NCBI RefSeq assembly: GCF_039555335.1
Contig: NC_092647.1
Coordinates: forward strand, 12,903,094-12,967,093
Source of the DNA: Amphiura filiformis
Taxonomy: Eukaryota > Echinodermata > Ophiuroidea > Amphilepidida > Amphiuridae
DNA length: 64,000 nt
Reading direction: 5' to 3'
How positions within the stretch are numbered: position 1 is the first letter of the stretch; each line of letters starts with the position of its first letter. Both the position numbers and the translations under genes were made by a program. Below are positions 1 to 11,949 of the stretch, piece after piece. The notes under the pieces are model-generated. The model did not search any database. It was given only the letters and a program-made list of their open reading frames with translations, and was not told the DNA's origin.

Positions 1-95
1 AAGTTACATCATTTTACTAGGAGAGGGTCAATGAAAGGAATCACCAATGAAAGAAGTTGGATCAAAGCTAACGAAGGAACACAAAGTAAATAAAT
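1..95. other. Unassigned AT-rich flank
   Basis: I see no gene or recognisable repeat in this short stretch before the first foldback element. It is AT-rich and noncoding in all frames. Confidence 0.5.
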
Positions 96-586
96 ATCTC
101 AAAAAAAGCAACTAACCCCCCTTAAATAATGGCCATTATTCAAAAATGGGCAATTGTATTACAAATCTGTAAAATGCATTGGAAGCTGAATTAATTTCTG
201 CACATTTTGGCACCTCATTTGTAGCAATTGACTAAATATTGACGCCACAGCGTACATTTAAATCAATATAACCCAAGATTTGAAAGTTGCAGTAAATTTT
301 ATTGATTTGTATTCAGTATAATGGAAGGAAATCTGTGTAATGATATCTGAGTGTTTTTGTCCCGGGGTTTTTGTATTGTTGTATAGTAAATGCAACTATC
401 AAATCTGGACCTCACTACATTAAATTGGCCGGTGTTTTATTTTTTTCTTGGCTATCGTGTCACATGAGGTGTCAAAATGTGCAGAAATAAATTCTGCCTC
501 CAACGCATTTTACAGATTTGTAATACAATAGCTTGTTTTTGAATAATGGGCATTATTTAAGGGGGGCTAGTTACTTTTTTTGAGAT
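96..586. mobile_element. Foldback/MITE-like element with ~120-bp inverted termini
   Basis: The left arm (96-216) starts ATCTCAAAAAAAG and runs through TTAAATAATG and TGTATTACAAATCTGTAAAA. The right arm (about 465-586) is its near-perfect reverse complement and ends CTTTTTTTGAGAT. The 250-bp centre is AT-rich with no ORF. I could not find a convincing target-site duplication, so the superfamily is open. It sits just outside the left end of giant element A. Confidence 0.75.
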
Positions 587-612
587 GTTTAAATATGAAA
601 CACCAGTTTACC

Positions 613-622
613 ATATAGGGGA
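613..622. repeat. 10-bp target-site duplication of element A, left copy
   Basis: ATATAGGGGA immediately precedes the left terminus of element A and recurs immediately after its right terminus at 12811-12820. By chance the identity extends two bases to the left and three to the right. Confidence 0.85.
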
Positions 623-2050
623 ATGCGAGACGTCTCACCCCAAAACACATTCGCCCCAAAAGGTTCACCCAATACACAATACATACCACGACCAGTTACG
701 CCCCAATTGACTCACTGTGTAACGTTGCGAAGTGTGCATGCGACCAATGCCAATCAATACGATCAATCATAACCGTTCCGTCACGGAGATCATTGTAGCA
801 TTATTGTAAGCTCAAATAGAATACGCAATTTCTCGCTGTGAAACGCACTTTTTAGTGCTAATTTTCAACCACGGAAATCTACTGCTGTGCCGGGAAACAG
901 GCCACTTCGAACCTCTCCACTTCCGTTACACGCCAATTCAATTACACTACACTCCCGTGCACTTTCGTCCCCATTTTATACCGCGGGTATTGGGGCTGTT
1001 GTTGACTGTTTCCTGGTCGATTGCTTGAAGCCCGGCGTGTATATTATAGTATTTAAAGCAAATGGTATGCTGATTGCTGACGGACTGAAGATTGGTACTC
1101 GTAACAAAACCATAATGCACGATGATACGCCCGTGTTGCAAAATAAACTTTTGATGTCACACTATATTAGCTTAAGTTATATTTTCATTAACAATAATTA
1201 ATTTAATACATGTGTAGGCCTATGTCTGAAATTTAGGCCTTGATTATGTATTTTTTATATAATATTAAATCCTTGTGTACTTTATTTTACATAACAATAT
1301 TATGCTTTCACAAACAAAGGATTTATCTCATTTTACAAATCATGTTAACTTCATATTTTGTATGATATAATAAGTAGTGTTAAACATGTAAATTACTTAT
1401 CGCCAGTATGGCTATGTAATAATTTACATAATATGGCAAAACAAAACATTATATAAAAAAAAAAAAAACAAAAAAAAACTCTTGCGAGTTTTGTGTATTT
1501 TTATTTTACCGACTCAAACTCAGTTAAAATAAGTTTGTGATGTTCAAAACTTTCAAAACTTGCAGTCCTACATGTATAAACATACTAAATAATGAAACTA
1601 TTAATACTGAAAATATTTGACAAATTTTTCAAAGACAAATGAGCACAACTAGCAAAACAAACGCCAGCAGCAGCTTTGAGATATTTTGTGGGTTCCGTGC
1701 TGTGCACTGACTTTTGCCCAGCGTGTTAGCGGCGGATTATTGCTGCCACTTGCACGAAAACGCCGGGTGTGATATGTGTTCAATCAACGGTTCCGTGCAC
1801 CAAGCACGCAAAAAGTACTAGAACACGGCGTACCTTGCTTGACAAGTCCCGGGCCCGCGTCCGCATGCTTTACACACTGATGTACGATCGATTGCTTGAC
1901 AAGTCCCGGGTCAAGTAGTCTGCTCTCAATTTGATTAAGACCCGAGAATTACGGGCCGTGTTTTGTGTTTTATGACGAAGCGTGGGAGGCAGTGCCGCCA
2001 AGAAGAAAAAATCCAATTATTTTGTTTGCAAAACTGGTTAATCAAAGATA
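623..2050. repeat. Left long terminal inverted repeat of element A
   Basis: This matches the left end of B (23596-24380) over most of its length. Shared blocks include the 32-bp subrepeat zone (640-710), a purine-rich stretch ending CTCTTGCGAGTTTTGTG near 1480, the GCCAGCAGCAGCTTTGA block near 1662, and GCAAAACTGGTTAA near 2030. About 620 bases (roughly 815-1440) are present in A but missing in B and look like a later insertion or a B deletion. Confidence 0.75.
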
Positions 2051-2160
2051 TAAATCTAAATTAATAAAAATATATCTTTAATTAAAATAGGGCCTACTAT
2101 TATTTTGATTATATAATTTTGTATTTTATATCAGATTCATTTATAAAGGACATACTTCTC

Positions 2161-2163
2161 TAA
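2161..2163. repeat. TAA target duplication of nested element C, left
   Basis: TAA abuts the 25-bp TIR and is repeated at 6552-6554. Confidence 0.75.
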
Positions 2164-3192
2164 GGTAAGCTGACAATATTATTTATAAAGCCTACCCAGT
2201 CGCACTGCGGTTTTTAGCGGGATCCCGCAAATGGGGCGTACCTCATCCCATTTTTTCACACTTCTGTAAGTAGCAATTAGCACCTCTTGAGTTTTCTGAT
2301 AAAATCAATGGTCACTAATAGTAGTGGCACCAGTCAGACCTCTGCACTAGTGCACATTGAATAAACAATGTTCATTGTTTACTCTGGTTTAAATTATGGG
2401 TCAATATAGCTATAAAAAGATTCTAGGGAGTGTGTGAATGTGTGATAATGGATGAATATAACTGTTTACTGTTACAGTATTAACCAGCTATTGTTGATGG
2501 TATCGGTATAGTGATTTGTGCTTTACGGCACTAGTATTGTGTTAGCATGGTGCTGTGTGCGATGTATTAAATCTGTGTTTGAGCTCTGTTTTGGGCTTTA
2601 TAAGATAGATCCGAAAATTGGGTTTGATACTTTGATTTACCGATTGTATTAATAATACTAATACCGCTGCACGTCGGTCCTTTTTACGGGTATGGCATAT
2701 ACAGATACAATCTACACTTCTTCATGTCAAAGTCTCACAAAAAAAGAAACACCCAGGATGTTATTTCCTCATAGGCCTATTTTGTTGAACGGATCACCGT
2801 CATTCCTCTCATACCGGGGGGAGGGGGGTAGGCGATGTTCAATCACAAAGATTAACGTGAAAACAATGCATTGTTCACCTTTTTCTGAAAACAGATAGGC
2901 CTATGCGTTTGTTGGTAAAAAAATGCGTTCACAACATTATTTCATTTTGACCCATATAAGAATCAGTGATAGCTATATGACTATAACTTATAGGCCCCTA
3001 TTTGATTTAATTAAATTAAGCCAATCGGTTTTCCCGGCCCTCTCCCGCCCAGGCAACAATGCCATAAGACTAAAGTTTGTTTGCTGTACCTCATAGACCC
3101 ACACCGGGGACCCACACTAATTCGTTTGCAAGCAAAAACTGATGAGAAAACTTACAAAAATTATTTTGCCGTAGGCCTACATTTCGCTTAAA

Positions 3193-3460
3193 ATGGATGA
3201 CGCATGTGTGACCATGCGTTTTCCTTTCACCAAAAGACCCCCTTTTTCAAAAAATCTCTCACTGGATGACCCCATTTTTTCGTTATTTTTGTATCAACTT
3301 TCATATCTTGACCCAAAATTGTTCCCAGTCTCACTGAATTACCCCCTTTTTGGTCAGAATTTCCTCAGTCTCACGGAAAGATTCCTTTTTTGGGACCTTC
3401 TCACTGAAAGACCACCTTTTATGGTGTCTAGGCTCTCACCGAAAGACCCCTAGTTTCGAA
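3193..3460. repeat. Degenerate pyrimidine-rich tandem repeat
   Basis: Loose copies of a unit like TCTCACTGAAAGACCCCTTTT recur every 40-50 bases. Related phrases occur near 27120-27380 and 35750-35940. The 86-codon open frame across it is a by-product of the repeat. Confidence 0.55.
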
Positions 3461-3910
3461 CTGCTGTCCGCAGATTCCCGTCACTTTCAAAGTCGAGTAC
3501 CCTCGGGCCTACAGCTATAAAGGTGAGACGAAGGTCGAGTTATCAAACACACTGACCAGCAATTTTGTCCCGGGAAATAATATTGAAAGTACAGTCTTTC
3601 TAAAATTTTGGTTTGTTTTTTTAAACGGTAAATTTTGTTGTTTAAAAACGTATTTTGTGGTCAATTAGATTGCAAAAGGATGAAAAAAGTTTCTTGATTT
3701 TTATAAATTAAGGTCGGTATTCTTTTGTACACTTTTTCCCTTTTTCAAAATTAGGGCGGTCGATTGCGGCCAAATATAATAGTATCATTGAAAGAAAATC
3801 GAATTGGCCAAAATACTGCAGATTCTAAATGTTTTTGATTTGAACTGGCCGGCAAAACGAAAATCGAAGTGGCAAATGCAATGCAGATTACTATAATATT
3901 ATTGACTTGT

Positions 3911-4068
3911 GGCTGCCAAATCCGATGTGTGAACTGCCAAATCCCATGTAATTGATTTAATCTGGCAATTAGGATAGAGTTGTAAACACGGCTGCCAAAT
4001 CCTATGTGTGAACTGCCAAATCCCATGTAATTGATTTAATCTGGCAATTAGGATAGAGTTGTAAACAC
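3911..4068. repeat. 79-bp tandem repeat, two copies
   Basis: The unit beginning GGCTGCCAAATCC at 3911 recurs at 3990 with only one or two differences, and each copy ends in GAGTTGTAAACACG. The overlapping minus-strand ORFs are repeat shadows. Confidence 0.85.
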
Positions 4069-5090
4069 GGTCCTGATCCCGGCCAATCGAGAACAATTCA
4101 CACACTTCAGTGGTAAACAGAATTAACAGATTAGCTCATTATACCATTGAATGCTCAAACAATGTTAATTGGGGCATCGATTCAATCAGGAAGTGTATCG
4201 GCGATCAGATCATGATAACCTACGAAATGGATCATTTGAATTTGTCGAAAAAATACTGGAAACAAGGAAATAATGTACATTGTTACAAACGTTTTCAGGA
4301 CTATAATTATTTTTTATTAATGAAGCTTGGTTGATCATATACATGAAATTGATACGACTCGATTAAAAAGGTAAGACTTTGAAGCATGTTTTAGATCACC
4401 CAATGTTTTCATTTATCATGAAAAGGGGAAACCCCGACTCTGTGCGAAGCGTTTTTCAAATATACTAATTAATTTTTTTAATTAATTAAGTACATTTTAA
4501 GGAATTTAAGCTCATATAAAATTATACAAAAATCAGATTTTTCTCTCTTGTGAAGATTTATTATAAATATGGACTATACTTTTCAGCATAACTTCCGATT
4601 CTGATATCGTAGAAAAAAAATATGCAGGGAATGCTTGCACCCTCCTTTCTAGAAATTTCGCGAAACTGGGAAAGATTGCCCTTTCGCACGTGGTGGAGTG
4701 TATGAAAACACGAGGCGATTGTGCAGATTTTTTAATGCGGAAAAGGGGATTGCCGTCATGTCGTGTATTGCATACGACGAGCGACTGATGTTTTCAGGAA
4801 TCAGGACAGTTATCTGAAGTTCTAATAACCCACGTAACATTACCATGAGGAATGTTATTATGTTACTATTAGGCTCATTTATTAGTGTGTTGAAATCGAA
4901 AATCTTTCTAGGTTAAACCCAGGGTCTATGGTTAAACCATTTTTACCAATTTACCAGCGATTTTAAAATGAGTCCTATTTTCAGGGTCATTTTTAATAAA
5001 GAAATCAGTAGCCCAGAATGGCTCCCGATCCCGGGGCACTTTTCAATTTATTTTTTGGTAGGGGTGTGCCACCGTCAGTTTCGAACTCGA

Positions 5091-5238
5091 GGTCTAAGGA
5101 ACTGATCGGCCGGCCAAAAAGGGGGTCTAGGGAACAGATCGGGCGGCCAAAAAGGGGGGCTTGGGAACTAATTAACCAGCTAAAAAAGGGGGTCTTGGGA
5201 ACTGATCAGCCGCCAAAATCTGAAAATGGGGTCTCGGA
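5091..5238. repeat. ~33-36-bp minisatellite, about four units
   Basis: Units resemble GGTCTAGGGAACAGATCGG followed by a CCAAAAAGGGG tail. Successive units have diverged. It lies inside nested element C. Confidence 0.65.
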
Positions 5239-7030
5239 ACTAAACCATGCAGGCCAAACCAGGGCTCAATTTTGTTACGTTTTTGCCACAGATTTTTGAA
5301 GGAATCGATTTCACTTTGTCAAGAAAACCATTAATGTAAAATTGGTCTGGGGTGGCCTACGATGGAAATCTCAGCAAAGCAAAACAGCATTCGGATCAAA
5401 ATTACTAGACCCTGCAGACCTACCTATAGCCCATACCATACTAGCAAGTGCAGGTATAATGGTACTTAACAAAACTCCAACAAAACCACCTTTCTGTACT
5501 ATAATTTTTTTCTTCAATTTGCATCAGCCAATTTCCGTAAGGTGTGTCTGTGAGGGAAAGACGTTTCTTCTGCGTAGACGCTTGAGTGAAGTATGCAGAA
5601 TTTGGCAACCATTCCACTAAACCAGTAGATCGTAAATTACCTTTTAATTCACTGTTATGGCCAGCTGCAAGGACGTGTACATAATTATTTGAGGTACTTT
5701 TCCTTACATTTGGCAATTTTATTCCCAAAAGAGATCTCAAAATCATTTATTTCCAGCAAAATGTTTATCAGCTGAAGGCCTCGGCACTCGCGGCCGGCAG
5801 TGCTGCAATCACTGTTTACAATCAACCAACCAGTGTTGCCACTACTACAAGGAGCCCAAAATCTGCCTTATTCCTTACAATGTGTTTCAATCGCAAAAGT
5901 AGCTTTTGGTAGGACAGAAAACACGCCAATCAAAATGCCAATGAGAGCGGAGATCGGTGATCTGAGAGTCTATGGAACAGCTAGAAAAATTTTGGGGCTT
6001 CAAGAGCGGCAATCAATGAATTCAGTGGGTCTAAGGAATGGCTAGCGGCTCTGAAAAAGGGGGTCGTCGCCGCGGCACATACCCGTATAGCTGGGGAATG
6101 TCAGTGCCCCCCGGGCTCCCGATCGGCTTTTAAAAAGCTATAATCCAAAAGCTTCAACCCCGCCAGGCCATTTCCCCTAGCAGTTATGTTAATTAACAAT
6201 ATAAACATGATTTAAGATAACTGGACTTGAGTTTCAAATCGGTGACTTTCTATAGCTGAGGAATGTAAGCACAAGTGGGTAAATACATCCAGATCGAGTA
6301 GACAGTGACAATGTTTGTTCTTCCATGCTTCCAAAGAGGTATGTAAATAGATCGGTGCTGGAAGCTTACCGCGGTAGGATTCGTATTGAGTTGATGCGAT
6401 GGTGTTTATTGATCAGTCTCACACTTTTCGGTGATAAAACAGATTAGCTGATAACAACTAATTGTGTCGGCGGCATGCGGTATAAAAAACAATAGATGCG
6501 GCGCGTCCGTTCTACTGCAGGAAACCTTATAAATAATATTGTCAGCTTACCTAATATAAATGTATTTTTACAATTTTGATAATTGTGATTGACAGTTATT
6601 ATGATTCATTTTGTTTTTCTTAATTTCTGCAACTTGCCTGTCAATAGGCGTGTTTCTATTGGGACCATTTACCAGTAAAGAGAAAGGGATTAATTCTTCC
6701 TGGGCTATCATGATTTATAAATCCTCTTGCTCAAGTCAAAGGGATAGGTGGGATATATGTCCCTGTTTTTTACACATTTAGTTTTCTTGTTTGATCTCAT
6801 TCTGCATAAGACGAACTCAGTTTCATCCCATTCAAACTTGCTCAAACTGTTAATCAATGTAATTTGTCAGTTGAGTATACCCGTAATAATTGTTCATCGA
6901 GTGGTTACTTATTTTATTGAATTCATACTAAAATATGACGACACAGACAACAAAGGTACCATACTGCGCCAATTCACCAATTCAAAGATCTATTTATTTT
7001 TGGTAACAAAGGACCACTTCAGATAGGCCT

Positions 7031-7070
7031 AACTTCCAAATCTGGGTGTTTGATATACCTAGATTTGGAA
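7031..7070. repeat. Hairpin motif shared between elements A and B
   Basis: CTTCCAAATCTGGGTGTTT is followed by a short AT spacer and TAGATTTGGAAG, forming a stem. Similar pairs or halves occur at 7923-7950, 32645, 32920, 33200 and 34966-35010. It is a recurring structural module of this element family. Confidence 0.6.
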
Positions 7071-8147
7071 GGCGGTGTACATTACTTATTATTTAAATTT
7101 GATTATTTAAATTTGATTTAAGGCCCCCTCCGGTTGTTACTGATAATAGTCATTATCAAATATACATTCTAATGTTAACGTTATTATATATAGGCTATGT
7201 AATATGTTGCATTGATGGAAATGCTAGTATTCAACAAAAGAATTTATCGGGATTTTAAAAGCTCTTTAGACTATGCCATAGTCGAATTTTATTAAAAATA
7301 TGTTATTATTATTCAAGATGAACCCATTTCGTTGAACTCAAAATTATACTGATGTTTATTAAAATTAAAGTATTCAATAGTAAAATGGTCATAAAGAGTT
7401 AAAAATATCAGATGATTAGTGACAATAAAAGTAATTGAATGCAACACTATCTTGCATAATTATAATGGCTCACTTTAATACTGAACAATTCTGATTTTGG
7501 AATCTACCAGTTTATTGATAGCGAACCCGAAAATCCGACTATGGACTTTGAATTTTAAGCAGAACTTTACACGGGACTTTGCTCTCTAAAACACACTGTC
7601 AAGCATACTTGTTTATTAGAGTCACGCGTAGCCGTGACCAGCAAGTTTTAAAAAAAAAAGACTGATAAAGAAGACTAATAACAGATTCTCCCGCGAGACT
7701 ATATTTACAGCTAACATTAAAACACTTGACTTCTATTGTTCGATGTTGATTATAAGTAACGCTAAGCTAATGCAGAACACGCTGAACTTCAAAGCTAGTG
7801 CCGGTGACTCGAGGTAGATATATAGACTAGGCCTATAGTAGACGGTACGCGTGTGAACAGGAAAAATAATGAGTTATATGAAGTTTAAAATGATATCATG
7901 CATAAACACGAACAACCTGTATCTTCCAAATATGGGTGTTTGATATAGGAAAGACCTATATGGTTGAATCCAACCAAAAGTGTCCACGGGCCAAAAATAA
8001 AAGTCCAAAATAAAAATGTCTCCACAATTTTTTCCTTTTGCCCATTGATTGATGGCATGTTGGCCTTATATGAACCAAAAGTGCCATCACTAATCTTGAA
8101 AAATAAATCCAGGACGTGTGATAGTAAATGTGACATCAAAACCCAAT

Positions 8148-10025
8148 GTTACCTACGAATACCAGGATGCTTTCACTATCGCAATACTAATCAACCTAAA
8201 ACAAATGGAATATTCCCATTAACACTTTTTTCGTGTAATGTAGACCACGGGGTGTCAGGAAAATGCTAGCTCAACCAGAAAATATTTGTTTTATTTTTAT
8301 AACGCGATCAATATGATCTTAGTCAATTTATGCTAGTTTATATTTGAAAATGAAGTTTAGGTCAGTTTCTGTATTTTATTTATCAAATGAGTATGAATAA
8401 ATTTACATATTGTATAAGAATGAGTGGGATATCTGTTTTCAGGAATATTAGGAATTATACGCATACACCTAATGCTTTATAAAATGATAGGTGAAGAAAC
8501 CCGGGTATTCGTAGGTAACATGAGCGATTTAACAATTTCTATATTGAGTTTAGAGGTTCAAATTTTGCTGTTATGATAATGAATGAATAAAATGGTAGTT
8601 TTTAGATCTCTTTCAGATGGTACGTCCAAATGAATAAGTGCTTTTACCTTAGATCAACATTTTTTGATGCTTTTAGCAAGATTTTGAACACTTCATTGTG
8701 ATATACAAGTAGTTAAACAGCAAATTTACATAATAAATAATTGTTGAATGAATCCGTATATGGGTAATAATATTGTCCGGGGGTACCGCTTTAAGTTTTT
8801 GACGATTAATTTCCATTGGTAGGGACACTTCATTACACATGTCATGTATTATGCTGTATTCGTAAGTAACATTTCAGTATTTGTAGGTAAGAATTAGACT
8901 TTTGGTGGATATCGCAATCAAATCTTCATTTTATAAAGCACTTTGAATGTATTATTTTCTTTATGTGCGTTTATTGATACTTGAGACCCTATCATGTATA
9001 TTTAATGTCGGTTCACAGTAGTTGAAAGAGGATTGAAGTAAGAAACAAAGGCACTAAAGTGACTTTAATTTGCTTAATTGCACACAAATCGCTTTAAACC
9101 GTTATTGCAGACTTGTGAAGTCCATCTTGGAGTCACTTACGTCTTGTGGCCTTTTGTTTGAGGGCAACTATAATTACCTTTATACTAGGGTCCACCACTG
9201 TGTTGTCTAGATCATGAGACAATAAGTAAAGTCGGTTTTTTCATGGTATTCGTAGGTAAACTTAGCGAAAACGTCAAAAGTTACCTTCGAATAAACCAAT
9301 TTGGAGACAAATTACTCAGAAACCAGAACATGCAGAAGGTCGGTAAACGTTTAAAATGAAACACACATGACAGCTGACAAATCCAAGTATTTATCCCCTT
9401 CTAATCTTCTTCGAATCTGATTTTCTTTCAAATGAGCAGACCGTCGTCTATTTCAGTACATATTTTTCAACAATTAAGCCAGTATTCAGTTTTGCATGGT
9501 GGGCATGTATGTGAATTCGCAACTTCCATTGACATATGATTTGATAGCAAACATACAGGCCTTCGTTATGTACCAATATGGGCATTGGCATAAATGGTGG
9601 TGTTTCACAATACGGTCATGTTGTCAAATTGTATTCGTAGGTAACATTCGGTTACCGAAATTTACCTACGAATACTTGCTTTTATTGTTGACATCTCAGA
9701 AATATTTAAACGTAGGCTATTGAAACTTTGTAGAAATAAAGAGTGTATTACCCTGCACCTATTGCTTAACTATTGTTTACTATTCTCTCAGTTTGTGGAA
9801 ATGACACAGCTAAAACATGTATTCGGACGTCATGCATATCTTTTACCAAACCTACCTTTGTGCCATTTAGAATTTCTGGCAGCTAAACACAATAATAAAG
9901 ATGTCCGAATGCAATGCATTTCAGTATTGGACATATCAAAGCTTGTATCAATTATGTATTTATTAGTGATTTCCATTTTTTAAAGATATATCTAGTGCTA
10001 TGAAAAATTGTATTAAGTAGGTAAT
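8148..10025. repeat. Array of the 15-mer GTATTCGTAGGTAAC in both orientations
   Basis: Copies lie at 8148 (minus), 8505 (plus), 8856 (plus, one mismatch), 8877 (plus, variant), 9246 (plus), 9280 (minus, variant), 9631 (plus) and 9661 (minus), with a degenerate one near 10010. Another minus copy is at 30901-30915 in element B. Spacing between successive clusters is close to 350-370 bases. No ORF explains it. It could be a relic of a ~350-bp tandem array or a series of protein-binding sites. Confidence 0.7.
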
Positions 10026-10410
10026 GTAAAAAATACCACTCAAAAATTATCACAAAAATTCATAATTATGTACAAATATGTGAAAAATTGAACAGGCAAC
10101 CTTTGAATACACACCTTTCAGGAAATCAATTTAGATTCAATCCAATGACTTCTTTTCATAACTGATTTAGATGTTTTTAAAAATACATTAAGAAATATTT
10201 TGAAAAAATGGGTAAAAATAGCATGTTTTGGGGTCTCTGTGTCTAAGTTTTTTCACAGAAGGGGTCTTATTATATATGGCGCGAAGCGTATGATCAAGAC
10301 GAATAAACACAATACAAAAACGAATGCCAATTGATATAATACTTTTAAGTTATGGCCCTGAACATGTCGTGTACACTTTTTGTTGGATTCGACCATATAC
10401 TTGCACGCGT
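9950..10410. repeat. Dispersed repeat, inverted copy at 30530-30990
   Basis: About 460 bases here are the reverse complement, with few mismatches, of 30530-30990 inside element B. Landmarks are AAAGATATATCTAGTGCTAT, ATATATGGCGCGAAGCGTAT and AATGCCAATTGAT. Confidence 0.8.
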
Positions 10411-10697
10411 CAACAGGGACAATAACGTTTCAAATTATATCGAATCAAAGCCCCTATCAATAAACACGTTACACAAAATGGTTCCATTAATTGGATTTTT
10501 TTTTACCCATGGTAGGTCCAATATCTTAAAAAAATAATGAATTTGGCCGTGTTCAAAAACATTAAATAGGCTATCGCCACTTTTTTTTAACATTTTTAAA
10601 GTAAAAACAAAATTGAAGAAGAAAAAGTTTTTTCTCAGAGAATAACTAAATTGAGTATCTCTCATCTCGTGTGAAACATTGTATTAGGCCTATATTA

Positions 10698-11044
10698 AAG
10701 CCACGATTTCTCCGTGTTACGGAAAAACGGAAAAATTAACGGAATTCGGGGTTTGCCCACAGAAATTTGAAAATGCCACAAAATAGTAAAAAACTGAGTA
10801 AAATGTCTAACTGTTGTGTTGATTTGCAAAATAAAACAAAGAAAGGTGATTATTTGGCAGTAATCAAAACCATTAAACAATCCATTTTAGCATTAATTCT
10901 AGGCCTACAGTAAAGGGTAATACAAAATACACTTATAAAACATGTTTGTTTTCACTTTTCAGTGCTTTATATTGGAAAATGGAAAATCACAGAAATTGTC
11001 CAATTTGTAACACAGAATTTTGTAACACGGAGAAATCGTGGCTT
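10698..11044. mobile_element. 347-bp MITE with TA duplication and 22-bp TIR
   Basis: The left end AAGCCACGATTTCTCCGTGT is inverted at the right end, and TA flanks both sides (10696-10697, 11045-11046). This fits a Tc1/mariner-type non-autonomous element. A reversed, partial second copy starts at 61838 and is cut off by a LINE. Confidence 0.8.
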
Positions 11045-11099
11045 TAGCCTATATTATGTTGTAAAAGAATTAAATGGGAAATAATTTCCATTTCGAATT

Positions 11100-11865
11100 A
11101 TAGCGGAAAGAAAACACAAATTTGGATTTATGCGCGCAAAAGTAATATTTTCCAATTCCGCGCTCAATTATTTTATTCTGTTCAATACTGTTCATGAAGG
11201 TGTGCGTTATGTAACTTAGGGGTGGAGTCCGAGGGTGGAGGGGTGTATATTATAAAAAAATAGTTGTTTTTAAAAGGTTTAGTATGCCTACAACGTCAGA
11301 AATCCCATTCTTGCATGAAAAGTATACATACCGGATACATTACCATGCATGAAGATATAATAATGTCTCATACATGCTGCATGCATGCTGCATGCACTGG
11401 AAGACACCATTATCATGAGTAGGCCTAATGTTTGAGTATATGGGTGACCGATCATGACGATGTGTGTTATGTGTGTGTGTGGGGGGGGGGTATAGGCCTA
11501 CCGGGTGTGGTTGTATAGAGAACAACTAACCAAGCAAAGAAACAAAATTATTTGGGAAAGATTTTCAAAACTCAAATTCAGATTTATGTGCTAAAAGTAA
11601 CATTTTCCATTTCAGCTCAATGTTTATACTGCTGAACGAAGGTGAACTTTATGTGGTGGTGCGTGTGGGCGGGGCGGAGTGTGGAGGGGTGTTATTGTTA
11701 AACGTTTAGTATGGCGTCAAAAATCCCACTCCCAACATTAAAAGTATACAGTACCATGCATGATGATATAATAATGTATGTAGGCCTACGTTCAGACGCA
11801 TGCTGCATGCACTGCAAGACACCATTAAATCTTTTGGCTGCCTGCAGATCTGAACATAATGGGAT
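11100..11865. repeat. Direct duplication, period about 411 bp
   Basis: Blocks such as ACCATGCATGAAGATATAAT (11342) recur at 11753, together with the preceding G-rich GGAGGGGTGT tract and the following GCATGCTGCATGCACTG. Copies differ by scattered substitutions and small indels. An inverted relative of its first part is found in B at 34190-34450. Confidence 0.7.
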
Positions 11866-11949
11866 TTTTCCCACAAAATGGTCTTAGCCCGGGTTTTGGG
11901 AGCAAAAATTTGCCTTTTGCGTGAAAAAAAGAAGGACATGTGGGTAAAG

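Larger units (their letters stand above)
2164..6551. mobile_element. Nested TIR element C (4.4 kb), PIF/Harbinger-like ends
   Basis: The left terminus GGTAAGCTGACAATATTATT continues to 25 bases that are perfectly inverted at the right end (6527-6551). TAA duplications flank it. Element B has sequence related to both sides of this insertion as near neighbours (24515-24680 and 24685-24770), which supports C being an insertion into A. A TWA duplication and a TIR starting GG are typical of PIF/Harbinger elements, but no transposase or Myb-like ORF is recognisable. The interior carries a 79-bp tandem repeat, a ~33-bp minisatellite and degenerate pyrimidine-rich repeats. Confidence 0.78.

Noticed and set aside
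96..586. LTR retrotransposon
   Set aside because: The terminal repeats are inverted rather than direct, and there is no internal coding region.
887..1201. 104-codon ORF in element A
   Set aside because: It starts at GTG rather than ATG, lies in a segment missing from element B, and shows no domain. Not supported as an element protein.
7964..8269. 101-codon plus-strand ORF in element A
   Set aside because: It overlaps one copy of the 15-mer motif and a dispersed repeat phrase, has a shadow ORF on the other strand, and no domain.
8148..10025. CRISPR-like array from the regularly spaced 15-mer
   Set aside because: Motif is too short, occurs in both orientations, spacers are ~350 bases, and the sequence is eukaryotic.
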